Positions 46,151 through 55,552 of a stretch of DNA of 64,000 nucleotides are shown here, in pieces; position 1 is the stretch's first letter, and each line of letters starts with the position of its first letter. The stretch comes from Pseudanabaena galeata CCNP1313. GTDB taxonomy: Bacteria > Cyanobacteriota > Cyanobacteriia > Pseudanabaenales > Pseudanabaenaceae. Both the position numbers and the translations under genes were made by a program. The notes beneath the pieces were generated by a model. That model saw nothing but the letters and a program-made list of their open reading frames with translations. It was not told the DNA's origin and did no database searches. The stretch is taken from positions 124,001 through 188,000 of the forward strand of contig NZ_CP112875.1 of NCBI RefSeq assembly GCF_029910235.1, written 5' to 3'.

Positions 46151-47070
46151 TGGCTAGCAAGCGACCTTTACCAGCATATCAAATTAGCAATGTTCGCCTC
46201 TTGGATGAATTGACCCCAGCAACTAATCAGACAGTTAAAATAGATCTGATTCAATTGCCAATTAAACAGCCTCGACGATATTTCGATCCGCAAAAGATGC
46301 AGCAACTTGTGCAATCGATCCAAGAACATGGCATCTTAGAACCGCTATTAGTTCGACCTTTGGCAAATGGACAATACGAACTAATTGCAGGGGAAAGAAG
46401 GTTTCGGGCTGCTCAAATTCTTGGACTAGATACAGTACCGATAATCAGTAAAGATGTCACGGACAAAGAAGCGATCCAAATAGCTCTCGTCGAAAATTTA
46501 CAGCGTGAAGACTTAAATCCTGTTGAAGAAACTGAGGCTATTCTTGAGTTATTATCCCTTTCTCTTGATATTGAGATCAGTGATATTACCTCCACTTTAA
46601 ACCAATCTGCCAATGCTAAAAAGCGTGGATTAGAGTTGACGGATAACGTTACCCGTCAGCTTGGGGCGATTGAATCTTTGCTAGCTAATGTTGGCAGATT
46701 TAATGCTGAATCCTTTCGCACAAATCGTTTACCGCTATTAAATATGCCTGATGATGTTTTAGAAACATTGCGTCAGGGCAAATTAGAATTTACCAAAGCA
46801 AGGGCGATCGCCCGTATCCGAGACGAAGCTCAACGGCAAGAATTACTTGAAGAATCTATCGCTCAAAATCTGTCTCTCTCTCAAATCAAAGCTAGGATTG
46901 CTGCCATTAACTCTGTTAAAAATACGATCGCGACAGAGCCTTCTCTCAAAGATTTGATGAGCGAAGCTTTCACCACAATGAAAAAATCAAAGGTTTGGGA
47001 TAATCCTAAAAAAACTAAAAAACTTGCCAAGCTACTAGCCGAAATCGAAACTTTAATTCAGGATGAGTAA
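46150..47070 (+). CDS. parB: ParB centromere-binding protein
   Basis: The 306-residue protein has the ParB N-terminal CTPase domain: QLPIKQPRRYFDPQKMQQLV, then HGILEPLLVRPL, YELIAGERRFRAAQILG and VENLQREDLNPVEE. A helix-turn-helix region and a C-terminal helical part follow. ParB binds parS and spreads. A parS-like sequence lies within the gene itself at 46637-46658, where it encodes ELTDNVTRQL. It is translated together with parA. Confidence 0.93.
   Translation: MASKRPLPAYQISNVRLLDELTPATNQTVKIDLIQLPIKQPRRYFDPQKMQQLVQSIQEHGILEPLLVRPLANGQYELIAGERRFRAAQILGLDTVPIISKDVTDKEAIQIALVENLQREDLNPVEETEAILELLSLSLDIEISDITSTLNQSANAKKRGLELTDNVTRQLGAIESLLANVGRFNAESFRTNRLPLLNMPDDVLETLRQGKLEFTKARAIARIRDEAQRQELLEESIAQNLSLSQIKARIAAINSVKNTIATEPSLKDLMSEAFTTMKKSKVWDNPKKTKKLAKLLAEIETLIQDE
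46637..46658. promoter_or_regulatory. parS-like palindrome 2, inside parB
   Basis: The core GACGGATAACGTTACCCGTC differs at one base from the site at 45180-45199. Conservation of a 22-base palindrome inside a coding frame, 1.4 kb from the first copy, is unlikely by chance and points to ParB binding. Confidence 0.7.
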
Positions 47071-47084
47071 AACTCATTGAGGTT

Positions 47085-47408
47085 ATGCCGAACATATACG
47101 AACTTTCTCAAGAAGTATCTCAGATAGAAAAGTTTGAGCAAATTGCTGCTGGTAAAAACATCCAGATTGAGCGCATTATTTCCACAGGACAAACTACTCG
47201 CTCTGGACAATGGTATGACCAAACTACCGATGAATGGGTGATTTTACTGCAAGGTGAAGCCGAACTTTCCTATCTAGATGATTCGAGAATAAAACTAAAA
47301 GCAGGAGATTATCTGCTAATTCCCGCCCATACAAAGCATCGTGTTGAATATACCAGTATCGAGCCACCTTGTATCTGGTTAGCTGTGCATGGGCAATTTG
47401 CATTTTAG
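47085..47408 (+). CDS. Cupin-domain protein
   Basis: The 107-residue protein is a single cupin barrel: EWVILLQGEAELSYLDDSRI, LKAGDYLLIPAHTKHRVEYT and CIWLAVHG. The HTKHRV segment gives the usual metal-binding His residues, with Glu upstream. Cupins of this size are enzymes or sensors; the substrate cannot be told. It starts 14 bases after parB, so it may be in the same transcript. Confidence 0.85.
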   Translation: MPNIYELSQEVSQIEKFEQIAAGKNIQIERIISTGQTTRSGQWYDQTTDEWVILLQGEAELSYLDDSRIKLKAGDYLLIPAHTKHRVEYTSIEPPCIWLAVHGQFAF

Positions 47409-48067
47409 CTAATCCAAATCTCTTTTGAATTATAAAATCCTCCTCTTTGCTCAAGTTTGAAATCACCCAAAAGTAAACCCAACCAAATCTCCACTATTGG
47501 CAATTTTAAAGCGCTTTGCAAATCTAACAAGCGGATAGGAGAAGAATTATTAGCAATGCAATGCGCGATCGCTTCAATCCAAGCCGAAACATTCTCAGCA
47601 TGAGCAGTACTAATCGCCCGTTCAAATTCCTCCTCCACACTAAGTAAACTTTCCTGTTCTAAAGCTTGAATCAAGACCTCCTTATCAATTGCGCCAACAA
47701 TCGAATTACCATTTTTTGCATATTTAGGAGCCTTTCTAGGTAAACTCTGCAAAGGCTCAATAAACTGGTCGAAATCCACCACTATAGACTGACGCACATA
47801 ACGATCAAAAGCATCATCAGCCATGATCGGCTCGCCCTTTACCGTACGAGAATGTAATTCCTCAAATAAAGAACTAGAGCGATCGCAAAACAAATCCGCA
47901 ATTTGACAAACAGCATCTCCTGCTATTCGCAACTGCGATCGCGTATCGAGATTAACTAGAGTCAAATCTAAAAGTTTAAACATCATTAGAAAATTTGCAT
48001 CTTCAGGAGATTGCCTTGCAGTCGAAATGACATCCCACAAATCCAACTCAAGCTGTTTACCTTTCAT
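47405..48067 (-). CDS. Hypothetical protein
   Basis: The 220-residue protein is not recognised. It is mostly helical and acidic, with a middle part (RYVRQSIVVDFDQFIEPLQS) and a C-terminal part that looks like a winged-helix (IRLLDLQSALKLPIVEIWLG, LLGDFKLEQRGGFYN). It overlaps the end of the cupin gene by 4 bases on the opposite strand. It lies 14 bases downstream of the gene at 48082, so the two are probably one operon. Confidence 0.65.
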   Translation of the reverse strand: MKGKQLELDLWDVISTARQSPEDANFLMMFKLLDLTLVNLDTRSQLRIAGDAVCQIADLFCDRSSSLFEELHSRTVKGEPIMADDAFDRYVRQSIVVDFDQFIEPLQSLPRKAPKYAKNGNSIVGAIDKEVLIQALEQESLLSVEEEFERAISTAHAENVSAWIEAIAHCIANNSSPIRLLDLQSALKLPIVEIWLGLLLGDFKLEQRGGFYNSKEIWIS

Positions 48068-48081
48068 AGCAACTCTGAAAA

Positions 48082-48573
48082 TTAATTAGGATGACAGGGA
48101 CAAGGGCGCAAAGGACAAAGCCAAGGATCGAGACTTTCTTGGTTGGCAAATTTCTTGATTCCATAATTTGACTCTAGCAAAACCAATACTTTCTGCACAT
48201 AAGTATGCACTTGAGTCGCAACCATCCCAGCACAATGGATTGGTGGAATTGCGGCGAACTTTTCTTGTCCTTTCCAAACTTGCGCTGCGATCGCATGAAT
48301 TGGTGTATCCGTTCCCGACTGTCGATAAACCACTAATACCGCCCAATATACTGACGCAAACTCATCAATATTTACAACTAAACTTTCATCGGAATCACCG
48401 CGTTTGCGAGAGCGAATCAAATTACGGCGATCTCGATGACGGGCATAGGAACGGCGACTATAGCAAACCGCAGGATTCCAACAGCGATCGCCCAACTCAC
48501 CATGAAGTTCTTGAGCCTGAGACGCAGAGAGCATCGCACACTTTTTACACTTTTCGGGGATACCTTTAGTCAT
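48082..48573 (-). CDS. Hypothetical Cys-containing protein
   Basis: The 163-residue protein is not recognised. The N-terminal CKKCAMLSASQAQELHGELG, then CWNPAVC, gives a likely four-Cys zinc site. A basic stretch follows (RRSYARHRDRRNLIRSRKRG). The C-terminus has another Cys-rich end (CPLRPCPC). A nucleic-acid-binding role is plausible. It is first in a two-gene unit on the minus strand. Confidence 0.65.
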   Translation of the reverse strand: MTKGIPEKCKKCAMLSASQAQELHGELGDRCWNPAVCYSRRSYARHRDRRNLIRSRKRGDSDESLVVNIDEFASVYWAVLVVYRQSGTDTPIHAIAAQVWKGQEKFAAIPPIHCAGMVATQVHTYVQKVLVLLESNYGIKKFANQESLDPWLCPLRPCPCHPN

Positions 48574-48689
48574 GTTTGGGGAAAAATAATTTAAATAGAA
48601 CTGATTAAAGATTTCCGTTAGATGTGAGGATGAAGTTTAGGTATCGTATGCTAGAACAGCAAATAATTCATTAGGTATACAATACAAAT

Positions 48690-49001
48690 ATGACAGTACA
48701 AGGAAAACTGGAATTAACCATCAAAATCAATGAACTTCCTGCTGATGTGACCGTTGATAAGAACGGTTGGAAGTCCTTTGACTTGGATTGTGACGGTCAA
48801 ATCTTTAGCGTTACAGTGAAGCCCAAGGTATTTAAGAAATTAGAAGATGCACGGGCTAATTATCCGCAGTGGGTAGCGGCGATCGCGGGCAAGATGGGTG
48901 AAGTTACTGAGACAGGATTTGTATTGCTTGAGCCAAACATCCAAGTGTTTGAGAAAAAGCCTAAAGAAGCCAAACCTGCTGAAGTAGCAAGCCCCAGCTA
49001 A
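48690..49001 (+). CDS. Small hypothetical protein upstream of the helicase
   Basis: The 103-residue protein is not recognised. It has an N-terminal beta-rich part (GKLELTIKINELPADVTVDK) and a Lys/Pro-rich tail (EKKPKEAKPAEVASP). It lies 18 bases before the large helicase gene on the same strand, so it is probably its co-expressed partner. Confidence 0.65.
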   Translation: MTVQGKLELTIKINELPADVTVDKNGWKSFDLDCDGQIFSVTVKPKVFKKLEDARANYPQWVAAIAGKMGEVTETGFVLLEPNIQVFEKKPKEAKPAEVASPS

Positions 49002-49019
49002 TAATGCTACAGGAAAAAT

Positions 49020-51860
49020 ATGCCCAACCCATCTGATCGTCCTATTGACTACGCAGCGATCGCCCGTTCAGTAATGAAACCATCAGGACAAAAGCCTGCG
49101 TGGTTAGTCGAAGGTCAAGCTATATACGCTCCTAGTCACGCTCAAGGAATTGGTAAAATAACAGCTATTTTAGGTGATCGCCTCATAGCCAAATTTCCCA
49201 ACTACTCAGTACCTGTAATCATCACAAACTGGCAAGAAGCAATCAGTCGTCAAGAAATATTGCCAGCTAGCAGTCAGGAAATAACAGCAGAAAATACCCG
49301 TGAACGGGAAATCTATGATGTAAGTGAAGAAGACATCGCCACGATTCCGCATCGAGAATTTAGAGAAATTGCACTCAACTTTCAAGCATCTCTTGCGGCA
49401 ATTCGCGTAACGGAAAGTACAGAAGGAGAGGCTCATAGATTACCTGTGGATCTGCCTAGTATTTTGCAAGAAGCATTGAGGGAACAAGGATATACTCACC
49501 TGTGGTCACATCAAATACAGTCGCTAGAAGCGATGAGAAACGGTAAAGATGTGCTACTCGCAACACCAACAGCAAGTGGAAAAACCCTGTCATTTTTACC
49601 AGCAATTCTAGAAACTTGCATTCAAGATCCACAGGCGACTGCTCTACTAATTTTTCCTTTAAAGGCGCTAGCAATTGATCAACTGTCAAAACTTGAAGCG
49701 ATCGCCAAGCCTATGGGATTACATACAGGAATGATGACAGGAGATATGCCAAAGGCAGAACGGCTAAAACTGTTTACGCCTCAAGCACCACAGATCTTGT
49801 GTATTAGTCCCGATTTACTTCACCATCAACTTAATCGCATTCGCTACCGTCACGAATGGCAGACATGGCGAGATTTCTTAACCAGATTGCGTTATGTTGT
49901 AGTTGATGAAGCCCATACATATCGTGGGAGCTTTGGTGGACATTTTGCTAATCTGATGCGCCGATTGCGATTAGCAGTTGATCGACTTGAAGGTAATAGC
50001 GATCGCATTCAGTATGTTCTAGCCACAGCGACGATTGGTAACCCGATTGAATTAACAGAGCGAATCACAGAAAGAAGCGATCGACTTGTATATATCAATC
50101 GCAGTGGCGCAAGGGCGGCAGGGCGAACAATTCTTTGTTTAAATCCTACGGCTCGAACTAACACAGAAGCTAGTCGATTGATTTTAGAATGGCTGGAAAG
50201 AGGACTAAGTGGCATTGTTTTTTGTAACACTCGCGCAGGGGCAAAGTCATTGCTAGCTCTGATGAATGCAGAATTAGAACGACAGAAGCGAGGACATCTA
50301 AAAGCATCGCTGGCTCTTTTTTATGGTTCACTACGCAGCGATCGCCGCAATCAGATTATCGAAGCAGTCAAACAAAATAAAGTACGGGTAATATTTGCCA
50401 CGTCTGCGTTAGAAGCAGGTATTGACCTACCCGAATTAGATTGTTGCTTAATCAAAGGCTACCCAGGATCATTGATGAGTTTTTATCAAAGGATTGGCAG
50501 AGCAGGAAGGCATCAGCATGGGCTAGTTGTTTTTCTACCATCCTTGGGAGATTCGCTTGATTATTACTACGGGAGCAATCCCCAGATGCTTCTTGATGGA
50601 GAAGTTGAACGCGCTCTTTGCAATCCCAACTATCACTCAATTCTCAGTAAGCATCTCCGTTGTGCGGCAAGTGAAAGCATGATTCCTGCGGATGAAATCA
50701 AGCAACGTTTCGGTGATAACGCGGGTAATATTGCTGATGAACTTCTTAATCAAAAAGCATTACAAATCAACGAGAAATCAGGTGATCTCTTTACCCATGA
50801 CCGCCCGCATAACTCGGTTAATCTGAGGGGAGCAACACAAGATTCAGTCATGTTGGTAGATGGTAATACCAATCAAGAACTTGAGGAACTATCGCTACTA
50901 CAGGCTTATCGTGAAGTATTTCCTAATGCGATATATGCTATGCAGAGTAACGATGGAAATTTGCAATATTACCGATCGCGATCGCTAGATTTAGAATCCA
51001 AACAAGCGAGCCTGATCCCCATTGATTCAGAGCCAAAACTCCGCACACAGGCTACACAAGACATGACTATTAAGCCATTGGAGCATCTGCGTGAGCCAAG
51101 ATTAGTTGCTTTAAATCTCAAAGACAGTAAATTACGCTTGACCCTTAGCTGGGCTGAAATTACGAATCATGTAACGGGATATAACTTGATCAGCAAAGTG
51201 AGAACAATTACCTGTAGCCATCCCCGTTGTTCACGCTACCATCAACCAATGCAGTCTGATATTTGTACCGCCTGTAGCAAACCAACTAGATTAGCTGAAA
51301 TTACAGAAGTCGAAGAAGAAAATCTATTTGATGTAGCTTATACGACTCACTATCAAGCCCCAGTATTGAGGATTGAGATGAATTTAGAGTTGTCGGAGCC
51401 ATTACAAGAATATGCCAATAAACTCAAACAACAGATAGAGAATCAATTTGGCACTGATATTCCTTCAGAACTTATATCTCTATTTCAAACTAATCCTGCC
51501 GATCTAGCTTTGCATTCAATCTGTCATCAGATTGGGATTGCCGTGCCGTTAATAGTGCTTAGCGATCGACAAGATCTGAATAGCTATTGTGAGACCGAGA
51601 AAAATCGCATCAATACATTAAAGACAATTGCCTATTTTTTTGATACGACCGATGGCGGTAATGGTACTTGTGAGGAATTATTTGATCGTTTTGAAGCGTT
51701 TGCTGTTCGGGCTGCTCAATTAGTTGAGGCTTGTAATTGTCAATATGGTTGTCCAAGATGTCTCACGGATGCGCGTTGTCCGCAGGATAATCAAGCTTTG
51801 AATAAAGCATTAGGTTTGTTCTTGCTCCAAGCAATTAGTGATGAATCAGAATATTTTTAA
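49020..51860 (+). CDS. YprA/MrfA-like DEAD-box helicase with DUF1998
   Basis: The 946-residue protein has the superfamily 2 core: Walker A LLATPTASGKTLSFLP near 181, VVVDEAHTYRG near 296, FATSALEAGIDLPELD near 458 and YQRIGRAGRHQHG near 490. The C-terminal 100 residues are DUF1998 with the four-Cys end CNCQYGCPRC. This layout is that of YprA/MrfA, linked to DNA repair in Bacillus. DISARM DrmA plus DrmB also combine a helicase and DUF1998, but as separate proteins. A separate DrmB end lies at the right edge of the window, so this is likely not the DISARM helicase. Confidence 0.88.
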   Translation: MPNPSDRPIDYAAIARSVMKPSGQKPAWLVEGQAIYAPSHAQGIGKITAILGDRLIAKFPNYSVPVIITNWQEAISRQEILPASSQEITAENTREREIYDVSEEDIATIPHREFREIALNFQASLAAIRVTESTEGEAHRLPVDLPSILQEALREQGYTHLWSHQIQSLEAMRNGKDVLLATPTASGKTLSFLPAILETCIQDPQATALLIFPLKALAIDQLSKLEAIAKPMGLHTGMMTGDMPKAERLKLFTPQAPQILCISPDLLHHQLNRIRYRHEWQTWRDFLTRLRYVVVDEAHTYRGSFGGHFANLMRRLRLAVDRLEGNSDRIQYVLATATIGNPIELTERITERSDRLVYINRSGARAAGRTILCLNPTARTNTEASRLILEWLERGLSGIVFCNTRAGAKSLLALMNAELERQKRGHLKASLALFYGSLRSDRRNQIIEAVKQNKVRVIFATSALEAGIDLPELDCCLIKGYPGSLMSFYQRIGRAGRHQHGLVVFLPSLGDSLDYYYGSNPQMLLDGEVERALCNPNYHSILSKHLRCAASESMIPADEIKQRFGDNAGNIADELLNQKALQINEKSGDLFTHDRPHNSVNLRGATQDSVMLVDGNTNQELEELSLLQAYREVFPNAIYAMQSNDGNLQYYRSRSLDLESKQASLIPIDSEPKLRTQATQDMTIKPLEHLREPRLVALNLKDSKLRLTLSWAEITNHVTGYNLISKVRTITCSHPRCSRYHQPMQSDICTACSKPTRLAEITEVEEENLFDVAYTTHYQAPVLRIEMNLELSEPLQEYANKLKQQIENQFGTDIPSELISLFQTNPADLALHSICHQIGIAVPLIVLSDRQDLNSYCETEKNRINTLKTIAYFFDTTDGGNGTCEELFDRFEAFAVRAAQLVEACNCQYGCPRCLTDARCPQDNQALNKALGLFLLQAISDESEYF

Positions 51861-51862
51861 AT

Positions 51863-52030
51863 GATCGCTCTGTTGGTTGGTGCGATCGCGTATTTGGACG
51901 TGATGTACTAGCTGTGCCTTGTTTTGATGATAATAATTCGCAGTTTTATATATGTTCTAATTGTGGAAGTTGTGGCAATTCTTCACAGTCTAGCTCTTAT
52001 TCTTGTCAGCGATGCTTAAAGCCCAAATAA
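51863..52030 (+). pseudogene. Orphan zinc-ribbon reading frame
   Basis: Directly after the helicase stop, a different frame reads FGRDVLAVPCFDDNNSQF, then YICSNCGSCGNSS and SYSCQRCLKPK to a stop at 52028-52030. The CxxC...CxxC spacing is a zinc ribbon. There is no good start codon, so it is probably the 3' end of a lost gene or of an earlier, longer form of the helicase. Confidence 0.45.
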
Positions 52031-52055
52031 TGCGAAGCGCCGCCTCACATTATTT
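52025..52055. terminator. Hairpin after the zinc-ribbon frame
   Basis: AAATAATG pairs with CATTATTT around a 15-base GC-rich loop (similar to the hairpin sequence at 38056-38066). It lies between the helicase and drmD and may end transcription. Confidence 0.5.
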
Positions 52056-52137
52056 AGGTTTTAAACTGGCGATAGCTAGAAAATATGTGATAATCGAATT
52101 TTAGGATTTTTTGAGAAATAGATTCAAGTAAGGATTT

Positions 52138-55100
52138 ATGCCATTTTATCAAGCTCAAACTCAAAATCAAGCTCAGCCGTTGCCAGAACAAGGGCAGCTA
52201 GTAAAGGTGCGCGGACGGACTTTTGCGGTGATGAATGTTCAAGCTTCGGGCATGAGTGCTAATCCTGTCCATCTTGTTAGGTTGCCGACTCATCACTTGC
52301 TAACCCTTGCTTCGATTGAGGATGAGGGATTGGGGGAAGAGTTGGAGGTGGTGTGGGAACTAGAGAAGGGGGCAAAACTTTTTGAAGAGAGGGAATTGCC
52401 CTATCCCAGAGCGTTGGATCGTCCTGAAGTCTTTTCCGCATTTTTGGATGCGGTGAAGTGGGGGGCGGTATCTAAAGGTGATCGCCAAGGTGTGCAGTCA
52501 CCCTTTCGCAGTGGCATTGATATTGAGGATTATCAACTCGATCCTGTGGTGCGGGCGGTGCAAATGCCAAGGGTGAATTTGCTGATCGCCGATGACGTGG
52601 GCTTAGGGAAAACCATTGAGGCGGGACTGGTGGCGCAAGAGCTAACCCTGCGACAAAGGGCGCATCGGATCTTAATTGTTTGTCCTTCATCTTTGCAGGT
52701 GCAGTGGCAAGAGCAGATGCGCGATAAGTTTGGCTTGGACTTTCGGATTGTGAATAGTGAGTTGATGCGAGATTTGCGGCGGCGGCGGGGGCTGCATACT
52801 AATCCTTGGGGGCATTATCCCCGTTTGATTACTTCCATTGATTTTATTAAACGCGATCGCCCTTTACGGCTATTGCGCGAATCATTGCCATCGGAAGGCG
52901 AATCAATTTATCCGAGACGCATTGATCTGTTGATTGTCGATGAAGCCCATAATATTGCACCGTCGGCGGGTGGAAGATATGCGATCGATTCGCAACGAAC
53001 GGGAGCAGTCAGATTTTTAGTTCCCCATTGTGAGCATAAATTATTTCTATCGGCAACGCCGCATAATGGTTATAGTGAGAGCTTTACGGCGCTACTGGAG
53101 CTATTGGATTCTCAACGTTTCGCTAGAGAAATTCCACCCGATCCTAAGCAATTGAACTTGATCATGATCCGTCGTCTCAAGCGAGAGTTGCCGCCCAATT
53201 GGGATGGCACGCCGCGATTCCCTGATCGCATTCTAGAGGCGATCGCTGTCCCTTATACCGATGCGGAGCGTGCCGCAAATCGCAAGCTCAATGAATATAC
53301 AAAATTGCGAAGAGATGGGGCGACTAATAAACTAGAGCAAACTGCGACAGAGTTTGTCTTGAAATTACTCAAAAAACGTTTATTCTCTAGTCCTCAAGCT
53401 TTTTTGACTACCTTAATCAAACATGAGGAATCACTCAAAAAGGGTAAAAATTCATCAAAACGTCTAGCACAGCCAACGGTGGGACTATTGCGGCGACAGA
53501 TTGAAGATATTGAAGAAGAATTTGCCGATGATGATCTCTATGAAGAATCAACATCGACGGCGATCGCCACAAGTACAACGCTATGGCGATCGCTATCGGT
53601 GCAAGAGCAAAATTTACTCTCAGATTTAAAGGCTTGGGCGGAACAAACTGCGCGTCAAGTTGATAGCAAAGCTGAACAATTATTGGCATGGATAGACCAG
53701 CATATTCGTCCCAATGGGCAGTGGTCAGAGGAGCGTGTAATTATTTTTACGGAATATCGGACTACGCAAAAATGGTTGGCGGATTTGTTGCTGAGTCGTG
53801 GGTTAGGACAGGGCGATCGCTTGATGACGCTCTATGGTGGCATGAATAGCGACGATCGCGAAAAAGTGAAAGCTGCCTTCCAAACCGATCCTAAAGTTTC
53901 ACCTGTGCGGATTTTGCTGGCGACCGATGCGGCTTCTGAGGGTTTGGATTTACAAAATTTCTGCTCGAAATTAATCCATTACGAAATCCCTTGGAACCCT
54001 AATCGCATGGAACAGCGCAATGGACGGATTGATCGTCATGGTCAGAGGGCGGATAAGGTACAGATCTATCACTTTGTGGGACAGGGCTATCAAAATCAGG
54101 TGATGCGTGATGTGAAGGCGGGTGATCTCGAAGGCGATCTTGAATTTTTGATGCGGGCGGCTTTGAAAATTAATAATATCCGTGAGGACTTGGGCAAGGT
54201 TGGCCCTGTAATCGCCGCACAGGTGGAGGAGGCGATGCTTGGTAAGCGGGTAAGGCTCGATACGGCTCAAGCGGAAAAGGATGTAGAACCGATGCGCCGC
54301 TTGCTCAAATTTGAGCGACAGGTACAAAAGGATATTGAGAAACTCAAGGAAAAACTTGATCAAACCCGTCAGGAGTTGCGCCTTGAACCGAGCAATATTC
54401 AATCGGTGGTACAGGTGGGCTTGCGTCTCGCTGGGCAGCCCGAATTGATTCCCATTGAACACGATCCCAAGGCTTTCTATTTGCCAGCATTTCGCGGTAG
54501 TTGGGCGGTGTGCAATCAGGGTTTAGCCCATCCCCATACAGGTGAGATTCGTCCGATTACCTTCGATCCCGATCGCGCTAGACATAAAGATGATGTGGTT
54601 CTCGCTCACCTCAATCATCGGTTAGTGCAGATGTGTTTGCGGTTGCTCAGAGCCGAGGTATGGTTGCGGGGAGAAACGAAAAAGTTAAATCGTGTTACGG
54701 CGCTGCAAATTCCCAATAGTCTCAGTGCTGAGCCTGTAGTGGTTGCCTATGGGCGGCTCGTGATTTTGGGTAGCGATCAACAGCGCTTGAATGAAGAGGT
54801 GATTACGGTGGGTGGTGCGATTCGTGGCGGTAAGTTTGTGCGCTTGAATGTCTTGGAGCTAAATCAGTTATTACAAAGTGCCACGCCTGACCCCGTGCCA
54901 GAGTCGGTTTCTCAAAAACTGATCGGGCTGTGGGATGTTTACGCCGAACCTTTAAAAAAGAGTCTCGAAAGTCGGATGGGCGATCGCCAAAATTCTTTGC
55001 AAAAGCAATTAGCCGATCGCGCTCAACAGGAAAGTGCTGATATTGAGACAATTCTCACGGAACTGCAACAGAGTATCGAAAGGGAACTTGCGGATACAGA

Positions 55101-55302
55101 CAAGCCGCTCCAACTTGATTTGTTTAGCAGTGATGAGCGAGAACAGTTTGAGCGCAATCGTCAGGGTTTAGAGTTGCGACTGAAGCAAATTCCTGGTGAA
55201 CTTAAAAAGGAGCAGGAAATTATTCGCCAAAGGTATGCTGACCCGCAGCCGAGGTTATTTCCCTTAGCGATCGCTTTTCTTGTGCCACCAAAGTTGTTTT
55301 AA
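52138..55302 (+). CDS. drmD: DISARM SNF2-like helicase DrmD
   Basis: The 1054-residue protein is a SNF2/HepA-type helicase: LLIADDVGLGKTIEAGLVAQ near 150, LLIVDEAHNIAPSAGG near 265, ATDAASEGLDLQNF near 597 and RNGRIDRHGQRADK near 630. The N-terminal beta-rich part (VKVRGRTFAVMNVQASG) and long charged C-terminal part fit DrmD. In class 1 DISARM, DrmD acts with the methylase DrmMI and DrmA, DrmB and DrmC against phage DNA. The methylase gene follows 250 bases downstream, and drmC and drmB lie further right on the other strand. Confidence 0.85.
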   Translation: MPFYQAQTQNQAQPLPEQGQLVKVRGRTFAVMNVQASGMSANPVHLVRLPTHHLLTLASIEDEGLGEELEVVWELEKGAKLFEERELPYPRALDRPEVFSAFLDAVKWGAVSKGDRQGVQSPFRSGIDIEDYQLDPVVRAVQMPRVNLLIADDVGLGKTIEAGLVAQELTLRQRAHRILIVCPSSLQVQWQEQMRDKFGLDFRIVNSELMRDLRRRRGLHTNPWGHYPRLITSIDFIKRDRPLRLLRESLPSEGESIYPRRIDLLIVDEAHNIAPSAGGRYAIDSQRTGAVRFLVPHCEHKLFLSATPHNGYSESFTALLELLDSQRFAREIPPDPKQLNLIMIRRLKRELPPNWDGTPRFPDRILEAIAVPYTDAERAANRKLNEYTKLRRDGATNKLEQTATEFVLKLLKKRLFSSPQAFLTTLIKHEESLKKGKNSSKRLAQPTVGLLRRQIEDIEEEFADDDLYEESTSTAIATSTTLWRSLSVQEQNLLSDLKAWAEQTARQVDSKAEQLLAWIDQHIRPNGQWSEERVIIFTEYRTTQKWLADLLLSRGLGQGDRLMTLYGGMNSDDREKVKAAFQTDPKVSPVRILLATDAASEGLDLQNFCSKLIHYEIPWNPNRMEQRNGRIDRHGQRADKVQIYHFVGQGYQNQVMRDVKAGDLEGDLEFLMRAALKINNIREDLGKVGPVIAAQVEEAMLGKRVRLDTAQAEKDVEPMRRLLKFERQVQKDIEKLKEKLDQTRQELRLEPSNIQSVVQVGLRLAGQPELIPIEHDPKAFYLPAFRGSWAVCNQGLAHPHTGEIRPITFDPDRARHKDDVVLAHLNHRLVQMCLRLLRAEVWLRGETKKLNRVTALQIPNSLSAEPVVVAYGRLVILGSDQQRLNEEVITVGGAIRGGKFVRLNVLELNQLLQSATPDPVPESVSQKLIGLWDVYAEPLKKSLESRMGDRQNSLQKQLADRAQQESADIETILTELQQSIERELADTDKPLQLDLFSSDEREQFERNRQGLELRLKQIPGELKKEQEIIRQRYADPQPRLFPLAIAFLVPPKLF

Positions 55303-55329
55303 AACGTATATGTTTAGAGGTATTTGTAG

Positions 55330-55394
55330 GGGCATAGCATTCCTGCCGATATCTCTAAATTTCACTACTATTTATCAACAGGAATGCTTTGCCC
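55330..55394. repeat. Hairpin repeat H1
   Basis: Arms GGGCATAGCATTCCTG (55330-55345) and CAGGAATGCTTTGCCC (55379-55394) pair with one mismatch around a 33-base loop. Related to H2, H3 and H4. Confidence 0.8.
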
Positions 55395-55442
55395 AGACCT
55401 TTCGCTATAATAATCTACCTATCAACTGCGCGAGAACGAAGA

Positions 55443-55507
55443 GGGTAGAGCATTTGCGTATCAAGATTTTCTCTGAATTTCTAACTTGTCGCGCAAATGC
55501 TCTACCC
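55443..55507. repeat. Hairpin repeat H2
   Basis: Arms GGGTAGAGCATTTGCG (55443-55458) and its perfect complement (55492-55507) lie around a 33-base loop, 45 bases before the methylase gene. Confidence 0.85.
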
Positions 55508-55552
55508 CTACGAGATCTTAATTTTTAATGTATTTACATCACGTCTAAATCT

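Noticed and set aside
49020-51860. Helicase with DUF1998 as a DrmA-DrmB fusion
   Set aside because: A separate DUF1998 end next to drmC is present at the right edge, and the layout equals YprA/MrfA. The gene is better called a stand-alone helicase.
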